A DNA stretch of 48,382 nucleotides from Candidatus Jorgensenbacteria bacterium (lineage in GTDB: Bacteria; Patescibacteriota; Minisyncoccia; UBA6257; GWB1-50-10), in the NCBI GenBank assembly GCA_030648515.1, contig JAUSHK010000005.1, positions 1 through 48,382 on the forward strand, written 5' to 3'. The translations under genes were made by a program, and so were the position numbers. Of the stretch, positions 24,979 to 33,704 are shown in pieces. The notes beneath the pieces are model-generated. The model was not told the origin of the DNA. It did not search any database and was given only the letters and a program-made list of their open reading frames with translations. Position 1 is the stretch's first letter. Each line of letters starts with the position of its first letter.

Positions 24979-25372
24979 TCTTTTGTTTCTTTGAGAAGCG
25001 AAGGCCATTAACTTTTTTGTCGTAGTCTTTCCACTTAACTTTTAAAAAAACGGCGATAATGCGTTCTACCCCAGTGGCTAAGCCATGTTCAAAATTATAC
25101 GGGGCGTTTGGTTCATCTCCTGGCTCGCTCATGTCCCCTTCTTTCCTATTTTTCTCGTAGGCGATATCAAACTTCTCAACTCTTTTTTGTTTGATTCCGT
25201 GAGTTTTGCACGCGACGGCTTCCACAATCTCGTGAATCGCGATTAATGATTCATATTTCCAATTATCCATCCGTGAAACTCTAATCTCCAAATCATTGTT
25301 TTTCCACCACCAATCTCCAGGTGTTTCATATCTTTGGCTTTTATGAGGAATTGTTTTAACTGCTATTTTCAT
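24971..25372 (-). CDS. Phage-type hypothetical protein (possible HExxx metal site)
   Basis: 133 aa. The pattern MKIAVKTIPHKSQRYETPGD..., LEIRVSRMDNWKYESLIAIH and EIVEAVACKTHGI is one I know from uncharacterised phage and Patescibacteria proteins. The AIHEIVEAV helix, with His and Glu on one face, could bind a metal, but no function is established. Basic tail (RFSKKQKKK). A TATAAT lies 5 nt before its ATG, overlapping the end of the upstream gene. Confidence 0.55.
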   Translation of the reverse strand: MKIAVKTIPHKSQRYETPGDWWWKNNDLEIRVSRMDNWKYESLIAIHEIVEAVACKTHGIKQKRVEKFDIAYEKNRKEGDMSEPGDEPNAPYNFEHGLATGVERIIAVFLKVKWKDYDKKVNGLRFSKKQKKK

Positions 25373-25377
25373 GCTTT

Positions 25378-25383
25378 ATTATA
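25378..25383 (-). promoter_or_regulatory. -10 hexamer 5 nt before the 24971-25372 gene
   Basis: TATAAT on the minus strand overlaps the stop of the ATP-grasp gene and ends 5 nt before the ATG, which is consistent with a leaderless transcript. Confidence 0.4.
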
Positions 25384-26680
25384 AAATTCCCCATGTTTGA
25401 AGCTGATCGCTTTCCGTGTACCACTTAAGCCCGATGTCCGTGCGGTAAAACATATTTTGCAGCATGATGTTTTTTATCCGCCGATATGCCTGGTGCCGCG
25501 CCTCTTCCACTGTGCCATTTGAGCCTGTCACGACGATTGCATACCCGCTTTCTCCAGCGAGGTGCCAGTCCCCGTCCACAAGTTTTACATCGCCAAGGTG
25601 AACGCCTTCAGTATTTGGTTTTTTGAAAATAATTGACGAGTCGCGGTAAATTTCCGTTTCTTTCTTGTCATCATACGGAAATGGCGGCACGGCAACAACA
25701 ACTCCTAGTTGAAATCCTTTTTTTGTTTTAAGGTCGTATTTTTCGCCCTTCGCAAGTCCGTATAAAAATTCTCCCCATGGGCTTATAACGCCCTCCATTT
25801 GTATATTGATGGTCGGATACCCGAAGCGCGTCGTAAATTCAAGCGGATAAACGCCCTTTGAGTTTGCAATGCAGTTTATATCAACATAGCCGACATATCT
25901 GCTTGCCTGGAGATGCCCGAGCATTTTAGCGAGCGTCGCGTTAAAAAGCGCGTTTGGCTCGCTCCAAAACATCAAAGTTCCCATCTCGCCTGTCGCGGGC
26001 CCTATATCGCCCGGGAAAAGTTTCTTATGCTCAAAGTTGATATTTATTGGGGTTATAAACTCATTGCCGTTAAAGAATGCGCCGACGGCAATTTCCACGC
26101 CCTGCGCGAATTTTTGGAGCTGAAAACGCTTTATTTTTCTGGACCACACTTTTTTATTGTGCTCCAGAACCTCAATAAGGTCTTTGCCGTCCTCGTCGTG
26201 GCCGATGAAAAGAATTCCCTTCTGGTCCGATGAAATGTTTCCAGACGGTTTAAAGACATATCTTCCTGGATTGTCTTTAATGAACTGAACCGCTGTTTCA
26301 AAATCGGTAAAGTCCCAATGTGGTAATATCGTCATCCCGACGGCCTTCATCTCAGCCTGTCCGAATTCCCTATCCAGTTCCAGTTTATCCGTGTACGGAC
26401 TTCCTCCTACAACCGGCTTTCCCTGCGTTCGAAGCGTGTCCGGCGCGTTTCCAAATCCGACGTTGTCTCCAAATACGATAATATCAGCCCAATCGGCATG
26501 CTGTTTCCAATCATCAACTTTTTCCAGGAAGCCGTCATAAACATCTTTATCTGCTGGAGAGGCAACATAGTATCGCACTTCGTTCCCCTCTTTCTTTATT
26601 TGCCACGCCAAATCTCCGCTCAACGATTCAAGATCAATGAATAAAAATTTTTTTGAAAACTTTTGCTGTTGTTCTTCCAT
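25379..26680 (-). CDS. ATP-grasp protein related to phosphoribosylamine-glycine ligase (PurD)
   Basis: 433 aa from the ATG at 26680 (MEEQQQKFSKKF); the track starts at an upstream TTG. N-terminal Rossmann-like part: LFIDLESLSGDLAWQIKKEG and ADIIVFGDNVG. The ATP-grasp core is LDREFGQAEMKAVGM, GRYVFKPSGNISSDQKGILF, FFNGNEFITPININFEHKKL and GYVDINCIANSKGVYPLEFT. It ends in a small domain like PurD's C terminus (GESGYAIVVTGSNGTVEEAR). No other purine genes are near, so its true substrate is uncertain. Confidence 0.75.
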   Translation of the reverse strand: MEEQQQKFSKKFLFIDLESLSGDLAWQIKKEGNEVRYYVASPADKDVYDGFLEKVDDWKQHADWADIIVFGDNVGFGNAPDTLRTQGKPVVGGSPYTDKLELDREFGQAEMKAVGMTILPHWDFTDFETAVQFIKDNPGRYVFKPSGNISSDQKGILFIGHDEDGKDLIEVLEHNKKVWSRKIKRFQLQKFAQGVEIAVGAFFNGNEFITPININFEHKKLFPGDIGPATGEMGTLMFWSEPNALFNATLAKMLGHLQASRYVGYVDINCIANSKGVYPLEFTTRFGYPTINIQMEGVISPWGEFLYGLAKGEKYDLKTKKGFQLGVVVAVPPFPYDDKKETEIYRDSSIIFKKPNTEGVHLGDVKLVDGDWHLAGESGYAIVVTGSNGTVEEARHQAYRRIKNIMLQNMFYRTDIGLKWYTESDQLQTWGIL

Positions 26681-26694
26681 ACGCAATTACTATA

Positions 26695-27297
26695 CTACTG
26701 CTTTTTGAAAATTAAAATATCTCCGCCGTTGCCGATATTCCGTTTTCCAATAAATTTTACACCAGCATCGCGAAACATATCAATATATTCCTTTTGAGTG
26801 AGAGTAGTTTTTCGAAGTTCGTCGGGATTACGTTTCTGCGAAGCGTGCCGCGAGTGCCTGTATATTGAGGAGAAAAAAATAAATTTATTTGTCCAGCCGG
26901 AAAGCTGTTTTGCGGCGCGCTCAACCTCTTTCTCCGCGAAGTATGAAAATACATCGAGGCAGACAACCGCATCAAAGCTGTTTCTGGGGAAAATGGCCGT
27001 CAGAATGCTTCCTTGCTTAATCTTACTCCGGACCGTTTTATCCGCTCTCTGTATGGCGAAATCAGAATATTCAAGCCCCGCCACATCCGCGCCATATTTA
27101 TTTTGCAATTCCGCGATGAGATAGCCGTGCGCGCATCCTGCGTCAAGCACGCGCGGCCTTTTTTTGCCATTTTTTAAACATCGCTTAATGAGCCGTGCCA
27201 TAATACTTATCCACGACGCGACATCCGTTTCATATTCATCGTATCCGCCGGAAGAAAAATATTTTTTATTAAAATCTTTCGGTTCCAATACCTTCAT
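26695..27297 (-). CDS. Class I SAM-dependent methyltransferase
   Basis: 200 aa. Motif I is VLDAGCAHGYLIAEL, the acidic end of strand 2 is VAGLEYSDFAIQRAD, and motif IV is FDAVVCLDVFSYFAEKEVER. The substrate is unknown. It is 14 bp upstream of the ATP-grasp gene on the same strand, suggesting one operon. Confidence 0.8.
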   Translation of the reverse strand: MKVLEPKDFNKKYFSSGGYDEYETDVASWISIMARLIKRCLKNGKKRPRVLDAGCAHGYLIAELQNKYGADVAGLEYSDFAIQRADKTVRSKIKQGSILTAIFPRNSFDAVVCLDVFSYFAEKEVERAAKQLSGWTNKFIFFSSIYRHSRHASQKRNPDELRKTTLTQKEYIDMFRDAGVKFIGKRNIGNGGDILIFKKQ

Positions 27298-27341
27298 GCA
27301 TTAAAAATACGCTTATCGCCCGCTGAATACAAGATGTGTGG

Positions 27342-27347
27342 TATCAT
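27342..27347 (+). promoter_or_regulatory. -10 hexamer 7 nt before the nuclease gene
   Basis: TATCAT ends 7 nt before the ATG at 27355. This supports that start over the upstream ATG at 27334. Confidence 0.35.
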
Positions 27348-27354
27348 AGACTGC

Positions 27355-28116
27355 ATGACTTCTGAAAATTCTAATAATATAAAGCTTACTCATGGGTATG
27401 AAGTTGACGGCACATGGTATCCGCGCGTGACAAAAATCGTTGAAATCAAAGCAAAACCGGCGCTCTATCGTTTCTACGGCAAGATGTCGAGTTTTGCCGA
27501 GGGAGAACGCGTAAAAGAGATATCGGCTGGTGAAGGAACGCTTGTTCATGAAACAATTGAGCATATTTTATTGGGCAGAAAAATGCCTATCCCGCCGTCA
27601 ATTGAGCCATCCATACGCGCGTTCCTGGATTTTCTTATTACGAATAATATAAAGGCCGAGGCGGAATTTGTGGAACGGCGATTAGTGAACCATAAGGAGC
27701 GCTATGCTGGCACGCTTGACGCAGTTGCTTCAATAAACGGCCGGCTTGGCATTTTAGACATTAAAACATCGCAGGAAATTTATCGCGATTATAATTTACA
27801 GACAGCCGCGTATTTTGCTGCGATGAAAGATGTTGTGCCGGGGCTTGAGACGCGGTGGATACTCCGCGTTGATCAGACACGCCCCTGCCTAAAGTGCAAG
27901 GCATTTCTTCGAAGCAAGGGCGGACGACACCAGATTAAAAATGGCTGGAGTAATGGAGCGCGAGAGTGCAATCATGAGTGGGGCGCGCTCACCGGCAAAG
28001 TTGAGCTTAAAGAATTTCCACTTTGGGAAGATGATTTCGCCGCTTTTCTCGGCGCAAAGAAATTATGGGAATGGGAGAATGTGAATTGGCTAAGAGATAT
28101 TGGATACTTGTCGTAG
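27355..28116 (+). CDS. PD-(D/E)XK superfamily nuclease-like protein
   Basis: 253 aa from the ATG at 27355. An N-terminal RecB-like entry (HGYEVDGTWYPRVTKIVEIK; GTLVHETIEHILLG) is followed by the nuclease core: AGTLDAVASINGRLGILDIK-TS, with Asp and the D-x-K pair, then YRDYNLQTAAYFAAM carrying the Q...Y motif. A Cys/His set (RPCLKCKAF ... RECNHEW) may bind zinc. Likely acts in DNA processing or repair. Divergent from the methyltransferase. Confidence 0.75.
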   Translation: MTSENSNNIKLTHGYEVDGTWYPRVTKIVEIKAKPALYRFYGKMSSFAEGERVKEISAGEGTLVHETIEHILLGRKMPIPPSIEPSIRAFLDFLITNNIKAEAEFVERRLVNHKERYAGTLDAVASINGRLGILDIKTSQEIYRDYNLQTAAYFAAMKDVVPGLETRWILRVDQTRPCLKCKAFLRSKGGRHQIKNGWSNGARECNHEWGALTGKVELKEFPLWEDDFAAFLGAKKLWEWENVNWLRDIGYLS

Positions 28117-28120
28117 ATGA

Positions 28121-28126
28121 TATAAT
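28121..28126 (+). promoter_or_regulatory. -10 hexamer 6 nt before the 28133 gene
   Basis: A consensus TATAAT ends 6 nt before the ATG, implying a leaderless transcript. Confidence 0.45.
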
Positions 28127-28132
28127 GAGATT

Positions 28133-28630
28133 ATGAGGCGATTAATAGTTATAGTAGTTGTTATTGCTATGATAGCCGGACTCGCGTTTTTTCTCAAATC
28201 TTTTTGGGGCGGCGGCGAAGACGCGTGGGTTTGTATTCAAAACCAATGGGTGAAGCATGGGAATCCAAGCGCGCAGATGCCGGCCAGTGGGTGTGGGCTG
28301 ACGACAAGTATTAGTACAAGCACTCCCCCGACTGTCGCGGTCGCGGAGTTTAAAAAGACCGGTTATCTTACGAGGTCAGACGGTTCTGCGGGAAACAATG
28401 GTTGGAATTTGCTGTATGAAGAACCGGGAGCTCCGGCGCTCCGCGTTTCGCTCCGGTTTACGTCTCAAAGTGCGTGCCACTACCAGGATAAAGCTGAGGT
28501 GTGCGTTGCGGATAGTGTTGCCGGCGATCTTGTAACGGTTCGCGGAATACGAGAGGGCGGAAGCGTTGTTGTCCGCAGTATGGATACAACTGGAAGATTT
28601 GGAAGTGGTTATTTCCCGCCGGGTTATTAA
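28133..28630 (+). CDS. Single-pass exported protein of unknown function
   Basis: 165 aa. One N-terminal membrane segment (LIVIVVVIAMIAGLAFFL) precedes WVCIQNQWVKHGNPSAQMPA-SGC, a Cys motif seen in many small Patescibacteria exported proteins. The C-terminal ~90 residues look like a small beta barrel (ALRVSLRFTSQSACHYQDKA, GDLVTVRGIREGGSVVVRSM), possibly OB-like. Convergent with the helicase gene; 8 bp apart with no terminator. Confidence 0.6.
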   Translation: MRRLIVIVVVIAMIAGLAFFLKSFWGGGEDAWVCIQNQWVKHGNPSAQMPASGCGLTTSISTSTPPTVAVAEFKKTGYLTRSDGSAGNNGWNLLYEEPGAPALRVSLRFTSQSACHYQDKAEVCVADSVAGDLVTVRGIREGGSVVVRSMDTTGRFGSGYFPPGY

Positions 28631-28638
28631 ATACTTGG

Positions 28639-31600
28639 TTACTTTTCTATCAACTTTCGGAGTGCGCAGAACTCGCAGTCCTTGTCCCCGCATGTTTTGT
28701 CCCGAAACGACATTGTTATAATTTCGTTCGCGGTTTGTTTTATGGTTTCCTCCAGCTCTTTCACTTTTGCGTCCAATATTTCAAATTTTTCCTGCCGGTA
28801 ATTGCCTTTTTCGTCCGGCTCAACAAAATCAATAACGCCAAGTTGCATCTTATAGCGTCCCTGCCAAAATCTATTAAGGAGAAGCTTGTAGAAAATCAGC
28901 TGGCGTTTTATATCGCCGCTTGAATTTTTTGTTTCCCCCTCTATTTCCCCTCTGCTTTTCGGTTTTCCAGTTTTGTAATCGACGACAATAACTTCATTAA
29001 GCGGCGCGGTAAATTCCAGCTTGTCTATTTTTCCGGTTAGCGTAACTCCTGGCGCGAGTTTCACGCCGTCTATTGAAAGCTCTGTAAGCACGTCGCGACT
29101 CCATGAGTGCGAATAAGCGTCGTAATATCCTCCAAGAGCTATTCTACCCTTTTCGCGCGTTTCCTTAAGGTCAAGCTTTTCAAGCGGTTGTTTTTCGAGC
29201 GCGTTCTCGAACTTTTTCAAGAATGATTGCTTGCTTGTCTTTGCGCCTTTTTTAACCGAGTTGAACAGTTCTCTAAGCGCTTCATGTACGGCCGTCCCGT
29301 ACATCTGCCACTTTGTTTGCGCCTGCGGAATGCGCAGGAGATTCACATAAAAATACTTCCACGGACAATCGAGGTAATTATTTAGGTGTGTTACCGAAAA
29401 ACCGTGTTTTTCAAAAAGCTCTCTGACTAATTTTCGTTCGGCGTCCGGTGCCCGCGCGGTTTTTGATTCCGCGAACTGCCTTGCGGGATCCACTATAAGC
29501 GCCCGTTCGAATTTTTCTGTCGGCACTATTTCAAGAAGCTCGGTTTTTATTTCTTCCACAAATACGGACGGCAGACGCTCTTTTCCGCTCTCGCTTTCGC
29601 TCGCGTACGAAATAGTAACGCTATTTTTTGCGCGCGTGAGGGCGACATAAAACAACCGTCTCTCGTCGCTCATCTCGTCGTGCGGCGCGTCCGCGTTTCC
29701 AAACAAGCTGAATATTTCAGGGAATAAAGGCAAGATGTTTGATTTTCTTTTATTTCCCCAGTGGCCGTCATGCGCGTTTATGATGTACACGTGCTCAAAT
29801 TCCTGCCCCTTTGATTTATGCGCCGTCATGAGGCGAACGCGGCGTTCGGAAAGCCCGCTTATTTTTCGTTTCGCATATAAATTGTGTTCTTTGAGGGTTG
29901 TGACGTATTCAAAGAGATCTTCAAGGGAAGCGTTCCTTTTTGCTTCGGCGATGCTTTTTATCTCATCAAATACCGCATTCAATTTTTCTGTTGCCGCGAG
30001 CGGGTCCGGAAGTTTTAGTATATGGTCCAAATACCCCGATTCGCGCACAATATTTTCAAATGTTGAGAGCAGTGATTTATTTTTGTCCGTTCTTGTCCAC
30101 GATTCCATTTTTTTATAAAAGCCCGCTATTTCTTGAGGAGACGAGACGCCTATTCCTCGGAGCGTTTCCTCGGATGATGCCACGTCAAGAACATGTTTCC
30201 GCGCTCCACGCGTGCCCGCGGTGCTTATTATTTTATAAATATCAAGCTGGCTGAGCCCGACAAAATCAACGTGCATCGCTCCAATGAACGCCGTTTCGGA
30301 CCCGAATTCGCTAACCGCGCGCAGTATGGCGATGAGTTTTTTAATTTCAGTGTCGTCAAAAATATCCTGGTCGGATTCTATAACATGTTGAATGCCCGCT
30401 TTTTCAAGCGCGAGCGCAATCGGAAACGCGTCTTTGTTGTCTCTATATAGCACCGCAATTTCTTCCGGCGCCGCTCCGGTCGCGATTTTTTTATGTATAT
30501 CTTCAGCTACCCACGCGAGTTCAGCCCCGCCTTTTTGAAATCTGCATAGGCGTATTTTCCCGCCGCTGGAACTTTGCGCATTCAGCTGTTTTCCAGGACT
30601 ATCCATCACTGTCGCAAGCTTGTGTGCGGAATCCAATATTTGCTGCGTTGAGCGGTAGTTTTCAGAGAGCGTTATCATTGCGGCGGACGGGTACAATTTT
30701 TTGAAGTACAGGAAATTTTCGAGCGACGCTCCCTGGAAACGGAATATTGCCTGCTTTTCATCGCCGACGATGAATATGTTCGGGTTCGCGTGAAAACCGG
30801 CGAGCAATTCCAGGATTTTATTTTGCGCGTTATTGGTATCCTGATGTTCGTCAACAAGGAAATATTGAAATCGTTCCTGAAGCATTATCAGCAAGTCCTC
30901 GCTATTTTTGAGCGCCGAGAGCACTTCCATAATCATATCGCTGTAGTCGTAGAGCCGTTTTACGGAAAGTTCTTTCTGGTACGCCGCGTATATTTTGGAA
31001 AGTTCCTTGTTTTTCGAAATTTGTTTCCATAATTCCCTATACTCACCCTTTATCTGTCCCGCATGCGGGCCTTTTTCATGCCGCAGTCCCTCTATTTTCG
31101 GAAACGCTTTTTCTTTTTTACTAACTATGTCGGAAAATGTCTTATAATCCGTGCCCTCCCGCTTCAAACTATTAAGATTTCCGAGAATCGCCCGCACATA
31201 ATAAAATTTATCTCCGAATGGGCGCAGTTCTTTAAGCTGGAGTTTCTCAACTAGTTTCTCAATAACTTTTATCTGCTCAACCTCTGTTATATTTTGAGAG
31301 CCGATTATGTACGGGAACTCCTCGGGATAATTTTTAATGATGTCGTTACAGAAGCCGTGAAACGTGTTGATGTCCACGGCGTATGCCGCGTCGCCCATGA
31401 TTTCCGCGAGCCGTTTTCGCATTGAAATCACGCCTGATTCCGTAAACGTGAGCGCTAAAATGCTCTTTGGATCGGTGTCGGTTTCCCTCAGAATATTGGC
31501 TATCCGGAGGGTCAAAATCTGGGTTTTGCCTGTTCCTGGGCCAGCTATGACCATAACCGGCCCCTCGACCGTGTTTACGGCCTGTTTCTGGGCTTTATTT

Positions 31601-31641
31601 AAGCGTTTATAGAGTTCTTGGTATAAGTCCCTTTTGGGCAT
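28639..31641 (-). CDS. UvrD/AddA-like helicase fused to a PD-(D/E)XK nuclease with Cys cluster
   Basis: 1000 aa, SF1A helicase. Motif I AGPGTGKT (33-40), motif Ia ILALTFTESG, motif II VDEHQDTN, motif III GDEKQAIFRFQGA, motif IV ITLSENYRS, motif V RLMTAHKSKGQEFEHVYII, and motif VI YVALTRAKNS. The C terminus is a RecB-type nuclease (GTAVHEALRELF, VIVVDYKTGKPKS). Cysteines in YLDCPWKYFY and TCGDKDCEFCALRK match the AddB-type iron-sulfur staple. Probable role: end resection in double-strand break repair. It ends 2 bp after enolase on the same strand. Confidence 0.88.
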   Translation of the reverse strand: MPKRDLYQELYKRLNKAQKQAVNTVEGPVMVIAGPGTGKTQILTLRIANILRETDTDPKSILALTFTESGVISMRKRLAEIMGDAAYAVDINTFHGFCNDIIKNYPEEFPYIIGSQNITEVEQIKVIEKLVEKLQLKELRPFGDKFYYVRAILGNLNSLKREGTDYKTFSDIVSKKEKAFPKIEGLRHEKGPHAGQIKGEYRELWKQISKNKELSKIYAAYQKELSVKRLYDYSDMIMEVLSALKNSEDLLIMLQERFQYFLVDEHQDTNNAQNKILELLAGFHANPNIFIVGDEKQAIFRFQGASLENFLYFKKLYPSAAMITLSENYRSTQQILDSAHKLATVMDSPGKQLNAQSSSGGKIRLCRFQKGGAELAWVAEDIHKKIATGAAPEEIAVLYRDNKDAFPIALALEKAGIQHVIESDQDIFDDTEIKKLIAILRAVSEFGSETAFIGAMHVDFVGLSQLDIYKIISTAGTRGARKHVLDVASSEETLRGIGVSSPQEIAGFYKKMESWTRTDKNKSLLSTFENIVRESGYLDHILKLPDPLAATEKLNAVFDEIKSIAEAKRNASLEDLFEYVTTLKEHNLYAKRKISGLSERRVRLMTAHKSKGQEFEHVYIINAHDGHWGNKRKSNILPLFPEIFSLFGNADAPHDEMSDERRLFYVALTRAKNSVTISYASESESGKERLPSVFVEEIKTELLEIVPTEKFERALIVDPARQFAESKTARAPDAERKLVRELFEKHGFSVTHLNNYLDCPWKYFYVNLLRIPQAQTKWQMYGTAVHEALRELFNSVKKGAKTSKQSFLKKFENALEKQPLEKLDLKETREKGRIALGGYYDAYSHSWSRDVLTELSIDGVKLAPGVTLTGKIDKLEFTAPLNEVIVVDYKTGKPKSRGEIEGETKNSSGDIKRQLIFYKLLLNRFWQGRYKMQLGVIDFVEPDEKGNYRQEKFEILDAKVKELEETIKQTANEIITMSFRDKTCGDKDCEFCALRKLIEK

Positions 31642-31643
31642 AT

Positions 31644-32876
31644 TTAGCCCTGTTTTAGCCCTGTTTCTATCTGCAACAAACGGTCATATTTAGCCATGCG
31701 TTCTTTCTGCGTCGGTGCCCCGAATTTGACCCATTTCGCGCCGAGGCCGACCGCGAGATCTGCCACTGCGGAATCCATTGTTTCGCCCGAACGGTGCGAG
31801 ACAACCAACTTATATCCTGATTTTTTTGCGAGCATTGCAGTCTCAATAGTTTCGGAAACTGTGCCGGCCTGGTTTGGTTTTATAATAATCGCGTTCGCCG
31901 CTTTTTTGCGTATCCCTTCCTCCAGACGTTTTTTATTTGTAGCGAATAAGTCATCACCGACAACCTGAACTTTATCTCCTATTTTTTGCGTCAGTTCCTG
32001 AAATGCGTCCCATTCATCTTCCGCGAACGGATCTTCTATTGAAATTATCGGATATCTTGACGTCCAGGATTCGTAAAGCGCCATAAGCTCATTTTTTGTG
32101 AGTGTTCTGTTTTCGCGCGCCAACTGATATCCACCGTCATTTTTGAGTTCGCTTGCCGCCACATCAATAGCTATCGCGATTTCTTTTTCTGAGAAGCTAG
32201 CTTTTTTAATCGCCTCAACCAGCATTTGTGTGGCTATTTCGTTTGCGGGAAGTTCCGGGGCAAATCCCCCTTCGTCGCCGAACTTCGTCGAGAGTCCCTT
32301 GTCTTCTAAAATAATTTTGAGCGCGTTCATTGTTTTTTTGGAACATTCCATAGCTTTTTTAAATGTCGCGGCTCCAATCGGCACAATCATGAATTCCTGA
32401 AAATCGGTTGAGTTTTGAGCGTGCCGCCCGCCATTCAAGATGTTCACCATCGGGATGGGCATTTTAAAAGAGTTATTGCCGCATAGTCCGCCGAAATATT
32501 CATAGAGCAGTTGTTTCTCGCTTTCCGCCGAAGCGCGCGCGAATGCGAGCGAGGCGCTTAAAATTGCATTTGCACCTAGCTTATTTTTGTTTGTAGTGCC
32601 GTCTAGCACGGTAAGCGCTTCATCCAGTTCTTTTTGGTTAAATTCTTTTCCGGTTATTGCCTGCGCGATAATCGTGTTTACATTCGCGACGGCTTTTGAA
32701 ACGCCCTTACCGTCCCCGTCGCGCAATTCTAATGCCTCGTATTTTCCGGTTGATGCTCCTGATGGGACGGACGCCGTTCCTGAAATTCCATTATCAAATT
32801 CTACAGTCGCTTCAATTGTTGGCTTATTTCGCGAATCGCGTATTTCTCGTCCAGAAACATTTTTGATTATCGGCAT
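31644..32876 (-). CDS. eno: Enolase
   Basis: 410 aa from the ATG at 32876 (MPIIKNVSGREIRDSRNKPT); the longer track frame reads through a terminator hairpin and is rejected. Signature segments: SGASTGKYEALELRDGD, VNILNGGRHAQNSTDFQEFM, KFGDEGGFAPEL, SIEDPFAEDEWDAF, GDDLFATN, IIKPNQAGTVSET and SHRSGETMDS. It interconverts 2-phosphoglycerate and phosphoenolpyruvate. No other glycolytic gene is adjacent. Confidence 0.96.
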   Translation of the reverse strand: MPIIKNVSGREIRDSRNKPTIEATVEFDNGISGTASVPSGASTGKYEALELRDGDGKGVSKAVANVNTIIAQAITGKEFNQKELDEALTVLDGTTNKNKLGANAILSASLAFARASAESEKQLLYEYFGGLCGNNSFKMPIPMVNILNGGRHAQNSTDFQEFMIVPIGAATFKKAMECSKKTMNALKIILEDKGLSTKFGDEGGFAPELPANEIATQMLVEAIKKASFSEKEIAIAIDVAASELKNDGGYQLARENRTLTKNELMALYESWTSRYPIISIEDPFAEDEWDAFQELTQKIGDKVQVVGDDLFATNKKRLEEGIRKKAANAIIIKPNQAGTVSETIETAMLAKKSGYKLVVSHRSGETMDSAVADLAVGLGAKWVKFGAPTQKERMAKYDRLLQIETGLKQG

Positions 32877-32883
32877 TGGTACT

Positions 32884-32889
32884 ATTCTA
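32884..32889 (-). promoter_or_regulatory. -10 hexamer 7 nt before eno
   Basis: TAGAAT on the minus strand ends 7 nt before the eno ATG and lies downstream of the terminator at 32911-32957, so eno appears to have its own leaderless-type promoter. Confidence 0.4.
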
Positions 32890-32910
32890 GCGCACTTATT
32901 CTGTAAATAA

Positions 32911-32957
32911 AAAAGGGGTCCGAGAGAAGTGGCTTCCTCTTCCACTTCATCGGACCC
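32911..32957 (-). terminator. Terminator of the small transcript upstream of eno
   Basis: On the minus strand GGGTCCGA...AAGTGG / CCACTT...TCGGACCC forms a two-part stem, followed by CCTTTTTTATTT. It ends transcription coming from the promoter at 33050-33079, before eno. Confidence 0.8.
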
Positions 32958-33043
32958 AGTGAAGATTTAGTTGAGACTTATGGAGGGATAGATGTAACGG
33001 TAATTTCACCTAATCCCCTTTTTCTCCCCTAAACATTCCTTCG
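32911..33043 (-). ncRNA. Candidate small RNA between the NUDIX gene and eno (~130 nt)
   Basis: A promoter (TTGACT-18-TACACT) and a strong terminator bound a ~130-nt transcript with no convincing ORF; the longest start (GTG) gives only 18 codons. It contains a purine-rich stretch (AGGGGAGAAAAAGGGG) that could pair with other RNAs. It might instead be an attenuated leader of eno. Confidence 0.5.
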
Positions 33044-33049
33044 GTGGAT

Positions 33050-33079
33050 AGTGTAGCATAGTGCCTATTTTAGAGTCAA
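33050..33079 (-). promoter_or_regulatory. Promoter of the small transcript upstream of eno
   Basis: Minus strand TTGACT, 18 nt, TACACT with an extended TG (TATGCTACACT). It lies just after the NUDIX terminator. Confidence 0.7.
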
Positions 33080-33081
33080 GT

Positions 33082-33135
33082 AAAAAAATCCCCAGTTCAA
33101 CGCATATATAATTCTGTATTAGCGTTGAACTGGGG
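33082..33135 (-). terminator. Terminator of the NUDIX gene
   Basis: A 14-bp perfect stem CCCCAGTTCAACGC / GCGTTGAACTGGGG is followed on the minus strand by A then TTTTTTT. Confidence 0.9.
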
Positions 33136-33184
33136 CCTATCTATATTGGAGGTTGCCTGTATTGTATCACGGCCATCTTTATTG

Positions 33185-33679
33185 TCAACTACCGCCAAAC
33201 CTCTTCCATTCAATCTTCTCCCCCTTCAGTTTTTTTTCAGTCATAACTAATTCGTCATAAATTCCATCAAGCAAGCTGTATGTTTTTGCTTCTTCAAGCG
33301 TTACCCACGCGAATTGGTCATTTTCTTCCTGCTGGAGTTTTATTTCCCCACCGGCATAATCAGCCATGCAGGAAATTACAAGTGACGGCGCGCCGTCTGC
33401 ATGAACAGTCGCCAAGCTTGTGATGTACTCAATGTTCTCAATATCAATTCCAACTTCCTCTTTTACTTCGCGCTTCAGCGTTCGTTCAAGAACGTTATAC
33501 CAATAATCCTTCGTGTCTTTTGGAAGTTTCAGGTAGTCGTCGGTTTCCATTTTCCCGCCTGGCACCGTCCACGTCCCCGGAAAACGTTTTTTATTCGGCG
33601 ATCTCCGTGTGATTAAAAATTTCCCGCCCTTCACAACGATTGCTGTTATCGCGACTTCGTGGAGATATTGGTTTTCCAT
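33185..33679 (-). CDS. NUDIX hydrolase
   Basis: 164 aa. The Nudix box is GGKMETDDYLKLPKDTKDYW ... LKREVKEEVGID, with an insertion of about 12 residues between the first G and the REVKEEVG helix. VAITAIVVKGGKFLITRRSP and KKRFPGTWTVPGGK precede it. It hydrolyses a nucleoside diphosphate-linked substrate of unknown identity, possibly in nucleotide clean-up. A TATAAT lies 11-13 nt before the ATG. Confidence 0.88.
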   Translation of the reverse strand: MENQYLHEVAITAIVVKGGKFLITRRSPNKKRFPGTWTVPGGKMETDDYLKLPKDTKDYWYNVLERTLKREVKEEVGIDIENIEYITSLATVHADGAPSLVISCMADYAGGEIKLQQEENDQFAWVTLEEAKTYSLLDGIYDELVMTEKKLKGEKIEWKRFGGS

Positions 33680-33704
33680 GTTTACTATTTATTATAATGC
33701 TGTA

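Noticed and set aside
32877-32945. Longer enolase start (MEEEATSLGPLF...)
   Set aside because: The extension is encoded by a Rho-independent terminator hairpin; the family start is MPIIKNVSGREI.
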